The position numbers and the translations under genes were made by a program. A DNA stretch of 64,000 bases from Ophthalmolycus amberensis. Taxonomy: Eukaryota > Chordata > Actinopteri > Perciformes > Zoarcidae. The stretch is from NCBI GenBank assembly GCA_024529925.1, contig JAFEUB010001797.1:186001-250000 (forward strand), read 5' to 3'. The notes beneath the pieces were generated by a model that was not told the DNA's origin, did no database searches, and saw only the letters and a list, made by a program, of their open reading frames with translations. The first letter of the stretch is position 1, and each line of letters starts with the position of its first letter. Of the stretch, positions 42,998-55,011 are shown in pieces.

Positions 42998-45900
42998 GTG
43001 TGTGTGTGTGCGTGCGTGTGTGTGTGTGTGTAACGTGAGAAAGGGCAGGTCCCTGAACACCTCAGTCATCATTCATTCTATAGTATTGAAGTCAAACTTG
43101 TGTCCACATAGTTTCAGTAATTTTTTAGCTCATAAAATGCCGGAATCTGGTACATCATGACGTTCCACACATAAAGGGGACGTCAGAATGACTGTTAGTC
43201 AAAACCCAAAGATATTTAATTTACAATAATAGAGAAAAGCAGTACATCTTCACATTAGAGAAGCTGGAGCCGGCGGATGTTTGGCATTTCTCTTGATCAA
43301 TTAATCGACTAATCGCTTCAGGAATAGAAGACATTTTACTGATACAGTATGTAGTGTGCACACATGTGGCAAGAAACACACACACACACACACACACACT
43401 TATATAACACATATTCAGCTGTGTGGCTTGTAAGTCAGAGTCCCGTCCAGACTGTCGATCAGAAGCGTCAACACCTATAAATACAGCAAGTGAGACAAAT
43501 GCTCCGAATACTGACAGAAAAGACGGACTGCTGTTTCAGGGGACAGAAGAGGGGAGGAAGGGGGGAGGTGGAATACCTCTGCCGGTACTGGTATACCTCA
43601 CCCCACCACCACCAGCCTGTAAATGTAACTGGATGCTCCAGTTGTGGAAAATAACCACTAGAGGGTGATCTAGCTATTGATAAGATTCAAGACTGCACGG
43701 CTGACGCCTTCGGAGACACCGAGGGAATCTTTGGTATTTAAATTAAAAAGAAAAAAACACTGCGGTCAAGACTGAAATAGGTGCATCACCATGAGAAACC
43801 AGCATGGTTCCTGCTTTTGGTCGACAGCTGGTGTGTCATACTCAAACTTGATGGAAGAAGAACTTTGAACAAACTCAGATGCAAGATCCAAACTGCATTT
43901 CGTGGGTGGAAGTGACATACACATCCATGGCAGTGCTGTAGAGAACTACAGTTAGAGTTGTAACATCACTAGCAATAAATCGTTTTCTTAATAAATATAA
44001 AGCAGTATAATTACCATACACTAATACGATTATGGTAAAAAAAATTCTAAATTAGGACTATTTCTTTCCTAACAAGACAAAGTAAAATATGTTTGTAGAT
44101 ATATATGTATATAATAATAACATGTATTGACAACACTCTCCCTCTTTTACCTTTACCTTGTACTTTGTAATCTCTTGAATATTTTTGTGTATGTCTTATA
44201 TGAGGATAAACACTCACTGGCTTGCCGTGCTTTGTCCTTGTAGGTGGTGGAGAGCTCGTCGCTGACCGGGGTCTGCGGTCCCACCATGGGCACCAGCTGT
44301 TTACTAGAGGCCGACAGCAGAGCCTCTTTGGCCCGTTCAGGAGACACGAGCGGCGGGCAGGTCAGCGCGATGCAGCTCCCGGCCTCCTGGAAGCCACTGT
44401 CCCCTTCGCCCTCCGTCTCCATCGACCCCTGATCGGGGGTCGGTGTGAGCGTGTAAGGGGTCAGAGTGTGTGGGGTGTGTGCTGGAGTGGTCCACTCGGT
44501 CTGGAGGGATTGGTAGATTTCTCTGCGAGGGACGCCAGGCAGACACTGACCTTCCCATTGCCCCTGCATGGAAACCCCTGCATCTGTGGCGCTCTCATAC
44601 CTCAGGGGAAAGACGGAACACAACAAGGATTAAACACGGCAGCGGTAGATAGGAACCCCCAGTATGATGTTGCAGCTTTTTGGATAGACTAATACAAGAA
44701 GCCTTCTATGACAGATTACTTTAAGTACAGATGTATACGTCTGTAGTGGCCATTTGTGGCCATTTGTCCAAAAGATCGAACCAAAATAAGCAAACATCGA
44801 GAATAATTAAACAATACTTGTGTATAAACTAAGTAAATACCAACATCAAATAAATAGCTTCTACAACGTCCCTTACCCGCTCATCTCTGAGGTCTCCTCC
44901 TCCTCTTGGTTGCCGTGGCGCGCAGGTGAGCGTGTGTGAGGAGGTGTGCGCCGTTGGCGACGGTGCGTGAGCGACTGCGTGTCTGCGTCACTGTCTGTCT
45001 CTCCGTAGTAAGCCTCGCTGTCTGGAGGGGAAGTGATGCCCCTGGGTATCCCGGTGGGGGAGAGGATGGAGGCACGGTGGGAGGGCAAGGGAGCCGCGGG
45101 GGGAGACGGGGCCCTCGTGGAGGAGCGGGACGATGCGGAGCAAACGGAGTACGATGAGGAGTGGAGTCCAGAAGGGGCTCTGGAAACATACAGATGACGA
45201 GTTGTTAAAAACGCAAAATGTGCATCTGTTTGTTTGAAACGTCTTCATGCAACAAAGCCTGCGCGTGCTCTGACCTTTTCACCCTCAGGTGGAGGGTAGC
45301 GCTCTCCATATCTATGAGGCTCATGGCCTGAGCATGACTGAGCTCTGCACACATCTGGTCCCCAATGGCAACAAGCTCATCTTGCTCCTTCAGTCCAGCT
45401 CTGCACGCTTTGCTGCGCCGGCGAACCTGAGAGGAATAGAGTTAATAACACATGTTAATACTTGTGGCTGAGGTAAAAGCACAGTAAACTCTGTCTAAAC
45501 TTTTTCCACCTGATCTTCACTTTCCATTATTTATTAGACAGACAACAAGTCTGTCATCGTCGGGAACCGTTTAGAACTTAATGCTCCGATGTTTAATATA
45601 AAAATGTGGTGACTTTGGTAACTCATTGTCGTAGTATCGCCCGACATCTTGCCCAACATTGAGAACGTGTGGTCTGAAAGCGACACATACACTGCACCTT
45701 TTAATAATGCTACAGTCACATAAATGTTCTAAACATGTGGCTTTGAAGGCCCTAAAAAACACATTTTTTTAATCAGCTTCTCACTGAGTGATGTGTTCCT
45801 GCATGAAACCACCATTTTCTCGCAAAGTTTGAACAGTTTCTTGAACAGCTATTTCCCAGAGATATTTCAGATTTTGTCTGTGACGTTCTCACTGGTTTTA

Positions 45901-48639
45901 AGGTGGAAGAGCTACGCTGGAAAATGGTGATATATCCATCAACCAATTAGGATGCAATATTTTAATTAATAAACAAAGTTTATCGTTACAGACATGTATG
46001 TCTGCATTTTACTTTAGCCTGGGGAGCAACTTGGGATTCTGAGTAAAACACTTAAGGACATATTGACATGTGGACAGGAGGAGCTGAGGATCCTTGTGGC
46101 TAAAGGAAGACCCGCTCCAACCCCTGAGCCACAGTCATCACGATTCATACACTGGGATGACAGCTGTGGGGTTGTTTGCTCATGATGGCAGCCCACTGTC
46201 AATCGAACCTCATCATACTGCACCTGCACAGTACTGATGAAGCATATTAACACCTTTTTTTGTGTTAAACTCTTAATTAATATAAAGTAAGTTGTTTTTT
46301 CAAAACTTTAACTTTATGTCATCATGAATATTTATATTTTCTCACTTTGTGAAAGATTTCCTTTGGGACTAATAAAGTTTAATCTTACAGAAAATTCCAT
46401 AACAATGAATGTACTTTTCAGGGGCTTTAAACCATCTCAGTGACATATTGTGAGCGGTCATCCCGATTGTTACTTCAGCATACTTCCTACGTTAGTGAGA
46501 GCATTATTTGGTGAAATGGCCTGACGCCTCTCTGACAACTGATGAACAGTGTTCAGCAACAGGCAGCTCTCCTCCACTGCCAGCCATCTTTGTCCCTGTA
46601 TCAGAATAACTCGTGAAGCCAGGCAGCTGTTCCTAGAGGTCGCCAAGAGATGATGTCATAGGATCCTTCAGGAAGTATGTCTGTGGGGGGTTGGGGGGTT
46701 GGGGGTTTGGGGGGGGGGCGAGTATTCTCGTCCGCCAGATTGCAGTTTCCTCTACAAGAAGAAGATAAGGCCCTCACCTCCGTCTCCTCACGTATACACG
46801 GGGGCGAGTATTCTCGTCCGCCAGATTGCAGTTTCCTCTACAAGAAGAAGATAAGGCCCTCACCTCCGTCTCCTCACGTATACACGGACTAATACACACA
46901 CCGTATCACTGTAGAAATGTTGAGGGAGGAAAGTGTGTTCCCGCACCTACTTGGAGTCTCAAGTCAGTATCTCTTCACCCAATAATCCCAAAGCGGCTTC
47001 CACACAAACACACGTAAGGCGAGGCTGTCTCGTATACTTTCCCAGCCAGACAAATGTACACACACACACACACACACACACACCCACATATACACACATC
47101 GTGAAAGAGGGGGTTTGAACAGCTGCATCACCGGTCTGGACCAGGAGGGATGCCTGTCATTGACCATATGTTCCCCCGCATACCCAAAATTAAACCTTGC
47201 AGGTCAACCACATTCCTAGACAGACGAAGAAAGACAGGGACTGTGATGGGAGGCAAAAACACAGACGATACTATGAGATGAGACAGGAACGTGTACGAGT
47301 GTGTGTGTGTGTGTGTGTGTGAACAAAAGGCCTTTTTCCATGCTCAGCTTCCAAGCGCCTCTTAAATGAGCTATTCTGATCCTCTACTTTGTGCTCTAGT
47401 CCCAACCGGGCTTATCTGAGGTATGCCCAACCACACAAATGACAGGCCACACACATACACCAACATTCAGAAGCACACACTGATCAAACTCTCACCAAAG
47501 GTGACCTTATCTGCTCGAAAACCCTGGATGAAGAGAGGCCTTTGGTGCCAGAGTCACTCCGCCGCAATCTTTTTAATCAGAGGTTATGACAGTTTATGAG
47601 TGACCGGCCAACTCTAAATGTCAGTGTGAGCGAGTTCGCATTCCTCCTCTCCAGAATAGATTTTCTTATTAGAGACAACATTCTGGACTGTCAACAAATA
47701 TAAACACAGACACCAAAGGCTTTTGGATAAACCAAACTGAAAAAAAAGAATATTCCTGGGGCTTTCAATTGGATTGTTGTGTCCAATAAATGTGTGCCGG
47801 TGACTAATCTGAAATAAATGTATTGTCGACCACTACAGAGACACGCAATGTGTGTGTGCGTCGTTGTGCACTTAAGAGAAAAGTAATAATATAGAATGTA
47901 TGGACACATATACACTGTAGACTAACCTACAAGTCTCTGATACCGTACAATCGCTATCAGGATGCAGTGATGAAACCCGAGTCTAGATCAACCCCGAGAC
48001 ATGTGTTCACACTGTTCTGTGACCCACAAACACAACTGAATCACAGCAGGGGGGATTTAAATGGACTGCGGCTAAATGAGCATGGGAAAGCTGTGGTATA
48101 TCATGGAGGCACTGTTGTAGAGGGGGGAAAAGTAACAGTATAAAAGTAGCATTTTTCTGAGTAACAATACTTTGATAGAGAAGTTTAATGTGAAAAGACA
48201 TCCTGATTAATATATCTTAATTATAAGCATTTCAATATGACTCTGCCCATCAAACTCCTCCCTCTCCAATTCAGTGATGCTCTCCAAAGTAAGGTAATGC
48301 ATGCCTTTCAAAAAGTACTAGTATTACGTTTATGTATACCCCTATAAATACCAGAAATACCGATAAGCACCAGAATTACAAACATAGCAAACCACAAGAC
48401 TCACCATCAAGGCCTCAGACCGCAATTAACAGCTGCAGACTCTATTAAACCCGTCTCCTCATGTTACCACCATGGCAGTAAGTCTTTCTGATACATACTA
48501 TATGCACACACACACACATGTATAGGTTCTACTGTACCTTAGCCACCTGTAGAGGTTTTTGTTGCTCTGCTCCTCCCTGCAGTCTGAAGCCCCACGGTGA
48601 ACCTCCCAAGAGGGAGACCACAATCTCCTCGGCTACCAT
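37996..48639 (-). CDS. synpo2l: Synaptopodin 2-like (CHAP), PDZ-containing long form, complete
   Basis: Coding exons: 48639-48538, 45426-45275, 45179-44877, 44600-44218, 40703-37996. The phases join into 1,215 aa plus TGA. SYNPO2L is a cytoskeletal Z-disc protein of heart and skeletal muscle that binds alpha-actinin. Residues 1 to ~85 form a PDZ domain with the PWGF carboxylate-binding loop (GGSPWGFRL, residues 12-20), split over exons 1-2. Further family blocks are PPDSEAYYGETDSDAD (exon 3), LVPMVGP with TTYKDKARQA (end of exon 4), and in exon 5 TKCRSIASLLTDAPNPNSKG followed by VLMFKKRRQRAKKYTL, VPAARTGILRDARRR, ESGPEED, IRAPPPISYNPLLSP, and the C-terminal RPRFSTSNLGLQPCVWRPG. The middle is Pro/Ser-rich and probably disordered. 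It is longer than human SYNPO2L (about 977 aa), mostly in that linker. Head-to-head with sec24c. Confidence 0.95.
41870..41965 (-). mobile_element. LINE-like 3' tail and adjoining ATACA-rich repeat
   Basis: Read on the minus strand, TTAATGTGCACTATCCCCGG runs into TAAATAAAATAAATACAATA and a poly-A end, the layout of a LINE 3' terminus. An (ATACA/ATACAA)-type simple repeat adjoins it. Lies between the synpo2l terminal exon and the alternative first exon. Confidence 0.35.
42365..42434 (-). CDS. synpo2l: Candidate alternative first coding exon of synpo2l (PDZ-less short form)
   Basis: On the minus strand an ATG at 42434-42432 opens 23 codons (start MRDLTSSSGSDVSG) and ends at a strong donor (CGCAG|GTAAGA). 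The single leftover base G joins the AG that begins the terminal exon at 40703 to make Glu, so the frame runs straight into LQRGESVVEK. The result is a 925-aa isoform lacking the PDZ and exons 2-4. Mammalian SYNPO2L is known to have a long PDZ form and a short PDZ-less form (CHAPa/CHAPb). No convincing acceptor precedes the ATG, consistent with a first exon driven by an internal promoter. Confidence 0.6.
42759..43031. repeat. GT microsatellites upstream of the alternative synpo2l exon
   Basis: Two GT tracts (42759-42792 and 42953-43031, the second interrupted by GC units), 300-600 bp upstream of the candidate internal first exon of synpo2l. Confidence 0.93.
46330..46400 (+). mobile_element. 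Possible RTE/Rex-type LINE 3' end
   Basis: GATTTCCTTTGGGACTAATA followed by AAGTTTAATC resembles the terminal motif of fish RTE-like retrotransposons. It lies in synpo2l intron 1, with no upstream coding remnant recognised. Confidence 0.3.
46715..46887. repeat. Two perfect tandem copies of an 86-bp unit
   Basis: The segment GCGAGTATTCTCGTCCGCCA ... CGTATACACGG occurs at about 46718 and again 86 bp later with no mismatch seen. A G-rich run precedes the first copy. Lies in synpo2l intron 1. Confidence 0.93.
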
Positions 48640-49800
48640 CCCCGCTCACAGCTCACAGCCTGCTGTGTGTGTGTGTGACTGCGTATAAGTTGATCTCCCC
48701 TTCTTCAGTTCCTCACACTCTGTGAGTATCAATGAGAGAAAGTGAGGCTTCTGCCTCCCCGCTCCACTTCACGGCAAATCACTCCACCCATGAGGAGACA
48801 GGGGGTGGCTGGCTTTCATCTGCTTACACTGGAATGCTGTGACGGAGGGGTGGGCACTCGGGAGGGTGAGAAGGGGAAAAAGTTTGTGTGTGTGTGTGTG
48901 TGTTCATCCTCTATACAGCATTCAACACTTGCCATGTCACTCTCAAGCACTCTGTACAGGACGGGATGCTTGCTGATATAGCCTCCCGAAATAACCAAAA
49001 CCACCACTCCCACTTTGACCCCCAGTTTAGCCGGCCTGGCCAGCAGCCGGTCTGCTGAGGTGGCTCACAGATTTGTCTTCATCTACCCACCCCACCCCGA
49101 CCTTAAAGGACAGATGGGGGAAGGGGGGTTCAGTTGGTTTTCTGTCAATACAATTCATCGTCATTACAGCGGGTATACTGGAGGGAGTTGATCGCCAAAG
49201 AAATATAATTTTTGATCCTTCAGCTGTCAAGAAACACAAGTGTTTTAGTAAAGCAGTGTTGGGGAAGATGGTGAATACTGGCTCTCGTGCTGCTGTTCAT
49301 CAGCTTCAACATCTCTGATCTTGCAGAGGATTGCAGAGTTTATTAGTCAAAATGACTAGGCCCTACAACAGTTTAAATCGTATCATCTAATAAAACTGCA
49401 TGCCAGGTTTGTGTTGTAATTCCAAATTGTACCTGATTGCAAGGGGAGCTGGGCCCAAATTTGGCCAAAGTGGAGCAGTTTGCAGCCCAAAAACGTAGTT
49501 TGGCCTATCCAGATGGCCGCCTCTTGTCACATTATAATAATTTGATAGATGACTGAGAGGATAACCAAAGTCATATTGGCTCTTAGCCTAAGGGAAAATT
49601 AAAAGAGCCAAAAATGTGTTTGTGGCAAATCTAGTTTAAAATGAATCATAGGCCCTTGCATAATTTATTCAATACGTTTCAAATGTTAAAGTGTTGTATG
49701 TGGACTGCCTACCTTCCTTAACATTGCACCAGCTACACAATTACTTTAACAAAAGCTAGAGTTGTAATTATGTATTTTTACGCGCGTGGTGGGGAGTCTC
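48640..49800. promoter_or_regulatory. Head-to-head spacer holding the synpo2l (-) and sec24c (+) upstream regions
   Basis: About 1.2 kb separates the synpo2l start codon from the apparent sec24c first exon. No coding exon was seen. The synpo2l side has a GT run near 48665 and no clear TATA box; the sec24c side becomes GC/CpG-rich from about 49,785. A muscle gene and a ubiquitous gene thus share one short regulatory interval. Confidence 0.45.
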
Positions 49801-49985
49801 TATGCGGTGCCCGGATGTGGACGTGGCACAGCGCTGCAGCAGTTCCGCTGAATGTCCGCTTCTGATACCAAGAAGGGATTAGTGAGAAACACCTCGGGAC
49901 GACATCGGCTCCAGTTTGTCGGCCGCGGGGTATCACATCACAGTTTTTCCCCGAGCAGAGAATAGCTATTCACAACACATCGGAG
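49785..49985 (+). promoter_or_regulatory. sec24c: CpG-rich promoter and untranslated first exon of sec24c
   Basis: The sequence turns CpG-rich (ACGCGCGTGG near 49,785, then several CG-containing segments) without a TATA box. It ends in a good donor (ATCGGAG|GTAGGT, exon edge 49985) that can pair with the acceptor at 51622, upstream of the coding start. The start of transcription is inferred. Confidence 0.5.
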
Positions 49986-51098
49986 GTAGGTTTCTATTGG
50001 AAACTAGTTAACGCGTGACATCGCTGCCCGGCTTTGACAGGAGAGTTTGGACTTTCGCTACGTTTGCTAATGCTAGCTAAATGCTACGGCTCTGCTAGCA
50101 GCGCCCTGCGGAATAGCTGGAGGTTACTAGCTTAGCTAAGCTAGTAGCTTAAGCTAGTAGGCTAACATTAGCTACATTTGGTCACAGCTGATTCAGCCAC
50201 TGCTGCTGTCACCGGGATGCAAGTTGTCTGGATGCTAACGTTAGCAATCCAACAGTTACTTAGCTCTCGTGTATGAGAAGTTTGTTGGATTAAATATTAA
50301 CAGGTAGCCACACCACGACAACCAGTCTATGTGTTTTGAGCTTTTGCTTTGACATGTCAACGTAAAGCTAAGCTAGCGAGCTAACTGTAATGCGGCACGG
50401 AGGCTGCTCTCGTTAGCACACCGCTACGCTCCCTAGCTTTTCATACTTCACCTCTACGAGGCTGGCGTTGACTTTTCTGATCTACGTTTGCCATTCTCAA
50501 ATAGTAAGTTTCTTCACCAGTTTTGGATAGTTTTCTAGTATTTGACTGAGACTGCTAACCCAGTCCCTTGACCCAGATGTGGGTCACTCAGTAGGCCCGA
50601 CATACTAACTAGCTGTACGGCTCCAGCGATTGTATTTCTCGTTGTGGCACCTGCACCGCTGAATTATTCAAAAGGCCCGTGTTTGTGTGCTAGGTGATAT
50701 TCATCACTCTGTCATATAGGTTATGCCCGGTCTCCAAACGCCAAGTAAACACAAGCAACGCTAGTGGTGAACTTCTGTTAGCGAGGTTGAAGTTGACATG
50801 AGATATCATGCTCGTAAAGTTGACTCCCACCACTGAGTTACCTTCTGGGGGTCTTCTCATGGACTGTAAACATTGTGGCACATGTACCGGTATAAGTCCA
50901 GTATGACACACTGTCTTCACAGTATCAGACAGTTATTCTCACCCTCACAGCTGAGAGCACCAACATCTGTCACTGGTCTTGTGGTTTGTGTCTATTAAGC
51001 TTCATATTAGTTTTGGTCCACTTTGAGTGACTTGTACTCATTTCAGCGTGGGTATTGTGTCTTTGTAAGAAGTTTGTCATGTAAAGCATTCATTGTTG

Positions 51099-51100
<2 letters not shown>

Positions 51101-51135
<35 letters not shown>

Positions 51136-51160
51136 TGAGTGAGTGAGAGAGATTAAATAA
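51101..51160. repeat. (GT)n followed by (GAGT)n in the sec24c 5'UTR intron
   Basis: A GT run of about 30 bp passes into three GAGT units. Confidence 0.92.
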
Positions 51161-51641
51161 ATTGGATAGTCAAAGATGGTAGATCGTAGGTGTGGCCAAG
51201 TCAAACATAAAAAGCCATTAAGGGTGTAGTCACTGAACCAGGACATATTAACGTGACTAGAAAGCTTTTATTTGTGTCCGACTGTTGAAACTTGTGGCGC
51301 TAAGAGCCCGACAGGCTTACAGTGTTTTGCATTACTCTTCCTGTTTGTTGCTTCAGGTGCAATGTGACAGCACACTCGGTTGGGGTCATGTATGTTTTCG
51401 TGGGACTGCCTTCAATTCTCTCCGCCTGTTTCTTTAGATAACAGAAATGATTCCCCTATATATTGGAGAATAGTAAAACTGAATTGCTCAATTATTTTTC
51501 TTAAGAGAGGGAGAGATTAGTTGTTTACATTTTAAACTCCGGGCATCGTGGTGATGAAATCTCTGAAAGCAGGCTTAACGAGTTTAGTCTTTTGTTTGTG
51601 ATTGTGTCACAATTGTATCCAGATTTAGGGATGATCTGAGG

Positions 51642-54600
51642 ATGAATGTAAACCAGCACACACCAATGGCCTCTCCGTATGGCCAGCCCCAGCCTGGCTA
51701 CGGCCAACCCGGCTACGCACCCCTGGACGGGGGATACCCCGCACCCTATGCTCCCTACAACGGCCCTGCTTCAGCCTACCAGCCCGGGGCCCCACCACAA
51801 GGTAAACACTGCTTCTGAACACGTTTGCATATGAGTTAGTTCAGAGTAACGGAGACACACACCAGGTCAGCGTTGATGCTCTGCAAGCTCTCATAGAGGA
51901 GTGTCCTAGTACCTACCTACCTACCTACCTGCTTCTTTCCATGTGATTGTTCATACATGTGTGAGAACAGCACTGTGCCTCTGCATACTAATCTGAGTCT
52001 TGACTGCCCTCTCATATCTTCACGTTGCTTTAAGCTTTTCCCTACATCTTTCTGTGTTTGCCCTCTTTCCCCCTTTTCTTGTATTTCAGGTTATTCTCCT
52101 TTCACAAGCTTTCCCTCTAAGGCTGTGGTTACCAACCCAGTCTCTGATCTCTCCTCTCCTCTCGACTTAGGTAACTGCCTCCTCTCTGTTTCTTACTCAT
52201 TCATTTCACACTCCACATGCTCTGCAACCATGGGGTCTTCTGTACCCACGGGCATTATTCTTCCTGCCATGTTCTTTTCATCAAGTACAATAGAGGAGGA
52301 TCATTTGAGTCTACTTAATGCCAGCGATTAAGCATAGCAGCCGAGCAGTTACTATCCTTTTTATTACCCGACGTTTGTATTTCCTACAAATGTGAGCCAC
52401 GCTTTTAATATGTCAGTTTGACATCTGCTGGTCGTATTTATTTTCTATTTGTCAACATTGTATTTTTACCCATATTGTTGTTATTTCAGTGTTCAGTGGT
52501 TTATTGTGCCCCACCCTCTCAGTATGGACACACTGTTTTTATCAGCAAACTACTAGGCTGACATTTTCTCAGGACTGCAATTTTAAAATGGTAATAAAAC
52601 AGAGACAAGTTGACAACCTGACAGTTGCTCGGCTAGGTTTTACATCCTAAAATTATCCTCTGGTGTTTATTTCCAGCCTTCATCAGAAAATCGTGCTGTT
52701 TTCTGTGTAGAGTCTGTGCTCCCGACCCCAGAGGCTAAATCTGGATATGTAATGAGTTGGTTCTAAAAATGTATTTGGGCACCGCAGTGGCCTATAGCCA
52801 CGTTTAGCCTGTTCTGCTAATCTCGTCACATTAGAAAGATTGGTATCGGAATGAATTCAGGATTAGTTGTCGCAGGGTGGAATGTGGTTTTTGCAGGTAT
52901 GGGTGTAATCTTCTGTCCCTGCATTTCAGGTCCTGCCAGGGGTCCTCCCACCTCTGGAGCAACTCCAGTCTCAGCACCTCAACCATATAATCAGTACAAT
53001 CACAGTCAAGGGGACATGCAGAACGGACCCCCGCCTATGACACAGGCACCACCCAGGTAATTACGTGTGGATTGTTATTCCCTTAAGTATATTTAGACCG
53101 TGTGTTTTATCAAACATTGTACACACAACTCCAATTTTATCAGACAACTTGTGTCTTTAATGCAGCGAAGAATGACCTGTTTGTACGCACCTAAACATTT
53201 CATTTCCTATGTGAGGTTCACTTGTAGCAGGTTATTCAAACTCCGCAGGTTTCACTTCATAAGTTCATCTCAGTCAAGCAGGCGACAGAATCAATTAAAC
53301 CAGATAACTGCTCCGAGACGGTCTAAAACCTCGGGACTCCAAGAAGACTGTCACGTGGTTAGTTTGGAGTGAAAGTGTACTCTCAAGCAAATTATTCAAA
53401 AACGCACTCAATACGATTTGTGTTGAGAGAAATTATGACTCGTAATAGACAGCAGTGGCTCCTGCTTGAAACTTCCTCTCAGGCGTTTCAGTTGTGGAAC
53501 TTTGGCTACTTTGTGTTTGTTGTTGCTGTTCACTCGTCCTGCTGCTACAAGACTCATGCGAGGTCTTTGCACAAGCGTACGCGTAAAAATACGATGCAAA
53601 ACAAAACAGGGTTACTCATAAACATGGCTGCAAAATAGCTTGGAAACCAGATTTCTCTAATCCGCTATCCCGGTTACAGAAACCAGATTTTAGCATTTAC
53701 GTGACATTTAATCAGCTTACTGTAGAAAACCGACTGTCCTTCAGTGCGTACACACATTGAAATATGTATGTGTTTCCAGGCCTGCTGCGTCTCAGCAATA
53801 CAACCAGGGAGCTGTGAACCTGTCGGGGCCACAACCCTCCTATCCCCAACACTACGGGCCCCAGGCCTCAATGCAGCAGGTCGCCAACCAGATGACCGGG
53901 ATGCAGATCACCTCTGGACCGCCAACACCTGCGGGGCCCAGATATGGTACATTTGGATGGATTTATATATTTCGTGATGTGACGTGGACGTAACAAAGGT
54001 TTAAATGTCGCCTGGTGATAATCACGCTGCCTGTCGCTCTCTCCTTAGCTCCGCCTCACAGCTCCCAGCCTCCTGTCAACACCGCCTACTCAGCCGCGCC
54101 TCTGCACTCTTACACCCAAGCCCCTCCCCCCGCGTCCTCTCCCCCGACCCAACCGCCACCTCCAAGCAGCCCTGCAGCTTCCCAGCAATACTATGGAGGC
54201 CCACCACCTCCTTCTCAACAGCCATTCAACTCTTCTCTTCCTCCTACGTCTCAACAGCAGTTCACCTCTCCCGCGCCGCCACCTCCTTCCTCACAGCAAA
54301 CCTTTCCTCCCTCCTCCTCCTACTCGGGTCCTGCGCCTACACCCGGCCAAGCTCCCGCTCCCCCCGCGTCCCAGCCACAGCAGTCCTTCCTTCCGACCCA
54401 GCCCCCCTTCTCCTCAGCACCTCCACCTGCCAGTCATCCTGCCTTCGTCTCCGGCCCGCCTCCCCCTGCCCAGAACTCCTTCCCGCCTAGAGCCGCCCCT
54501 CCTTCGTCTCAGCCTGGGTCTTTTCCGCCTCCTGGTCCTTCTCCAATCTCCATGCCCTCTGGCCAGTACCCAGGCCCCATGCCACCCCAACAGCAGCCCC

Positions 54601-55011
54601 CTCCATCCCAGCCATCTCCGTACCACTTGGGTCCACCTCCTCCCAGAGCTCAGATGCCTCCCACCTCCATGGCCCAGAGCAACCACCTGCCTCCTGGACC
54701 ACAGGGCCCACCGGGCCCTCTTGGGCCCATGCAGCAGCCTCCATCTCAGCCCGGCATGCAGGGAGGATACCCTCCTCAGCAGAACGGTGAGCAGACTGCC
54801 ACAAAGTGGAAGCTAGATGGGTTTGTGTCGTTGTCTCCATCACTAAGCCTTCATCCTGTTGTGTTCAGGTGCGTTTGGGCAGGTGAGAGGCCCTCAGCCC
54901 GGCTATGCAGGCCCGTATCCCGGTCAACCAAACTACGGGGCCCCCTCAACAGCACCGGCTCCTGCTCCCACTGCACAGAAAAGACTTGACCCAGATTCCA
55001 TTCCTAGCCCG
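51642..55011 (+). CDS. sec24c: sec24c exons 1-5: disordered N-terminal region
   Basis: Residues 1-445. Gly/Pro/Tyr-rich at first (QPGYGQPGYAPLDGGY), then a 738-nt exon 4 that is almost wholly Pro/Ser/Gln. The block NQMTGMQITSG in exon 3 matches a conserved island of SEC24C/D. Exon 5 ends in QKRLDPDSIPSP, the entry to the folded core. This part binds few known cargoes and is probably flexible. Confidence 0.92.

Noticed and set aside
54193..54843. Alternative frames in sec24c exon 4
   Set aside because: Low-complexity Pro/Ser coding sequence leaves other frames open; the frame used is fixed by phase with exons 3 and 5.
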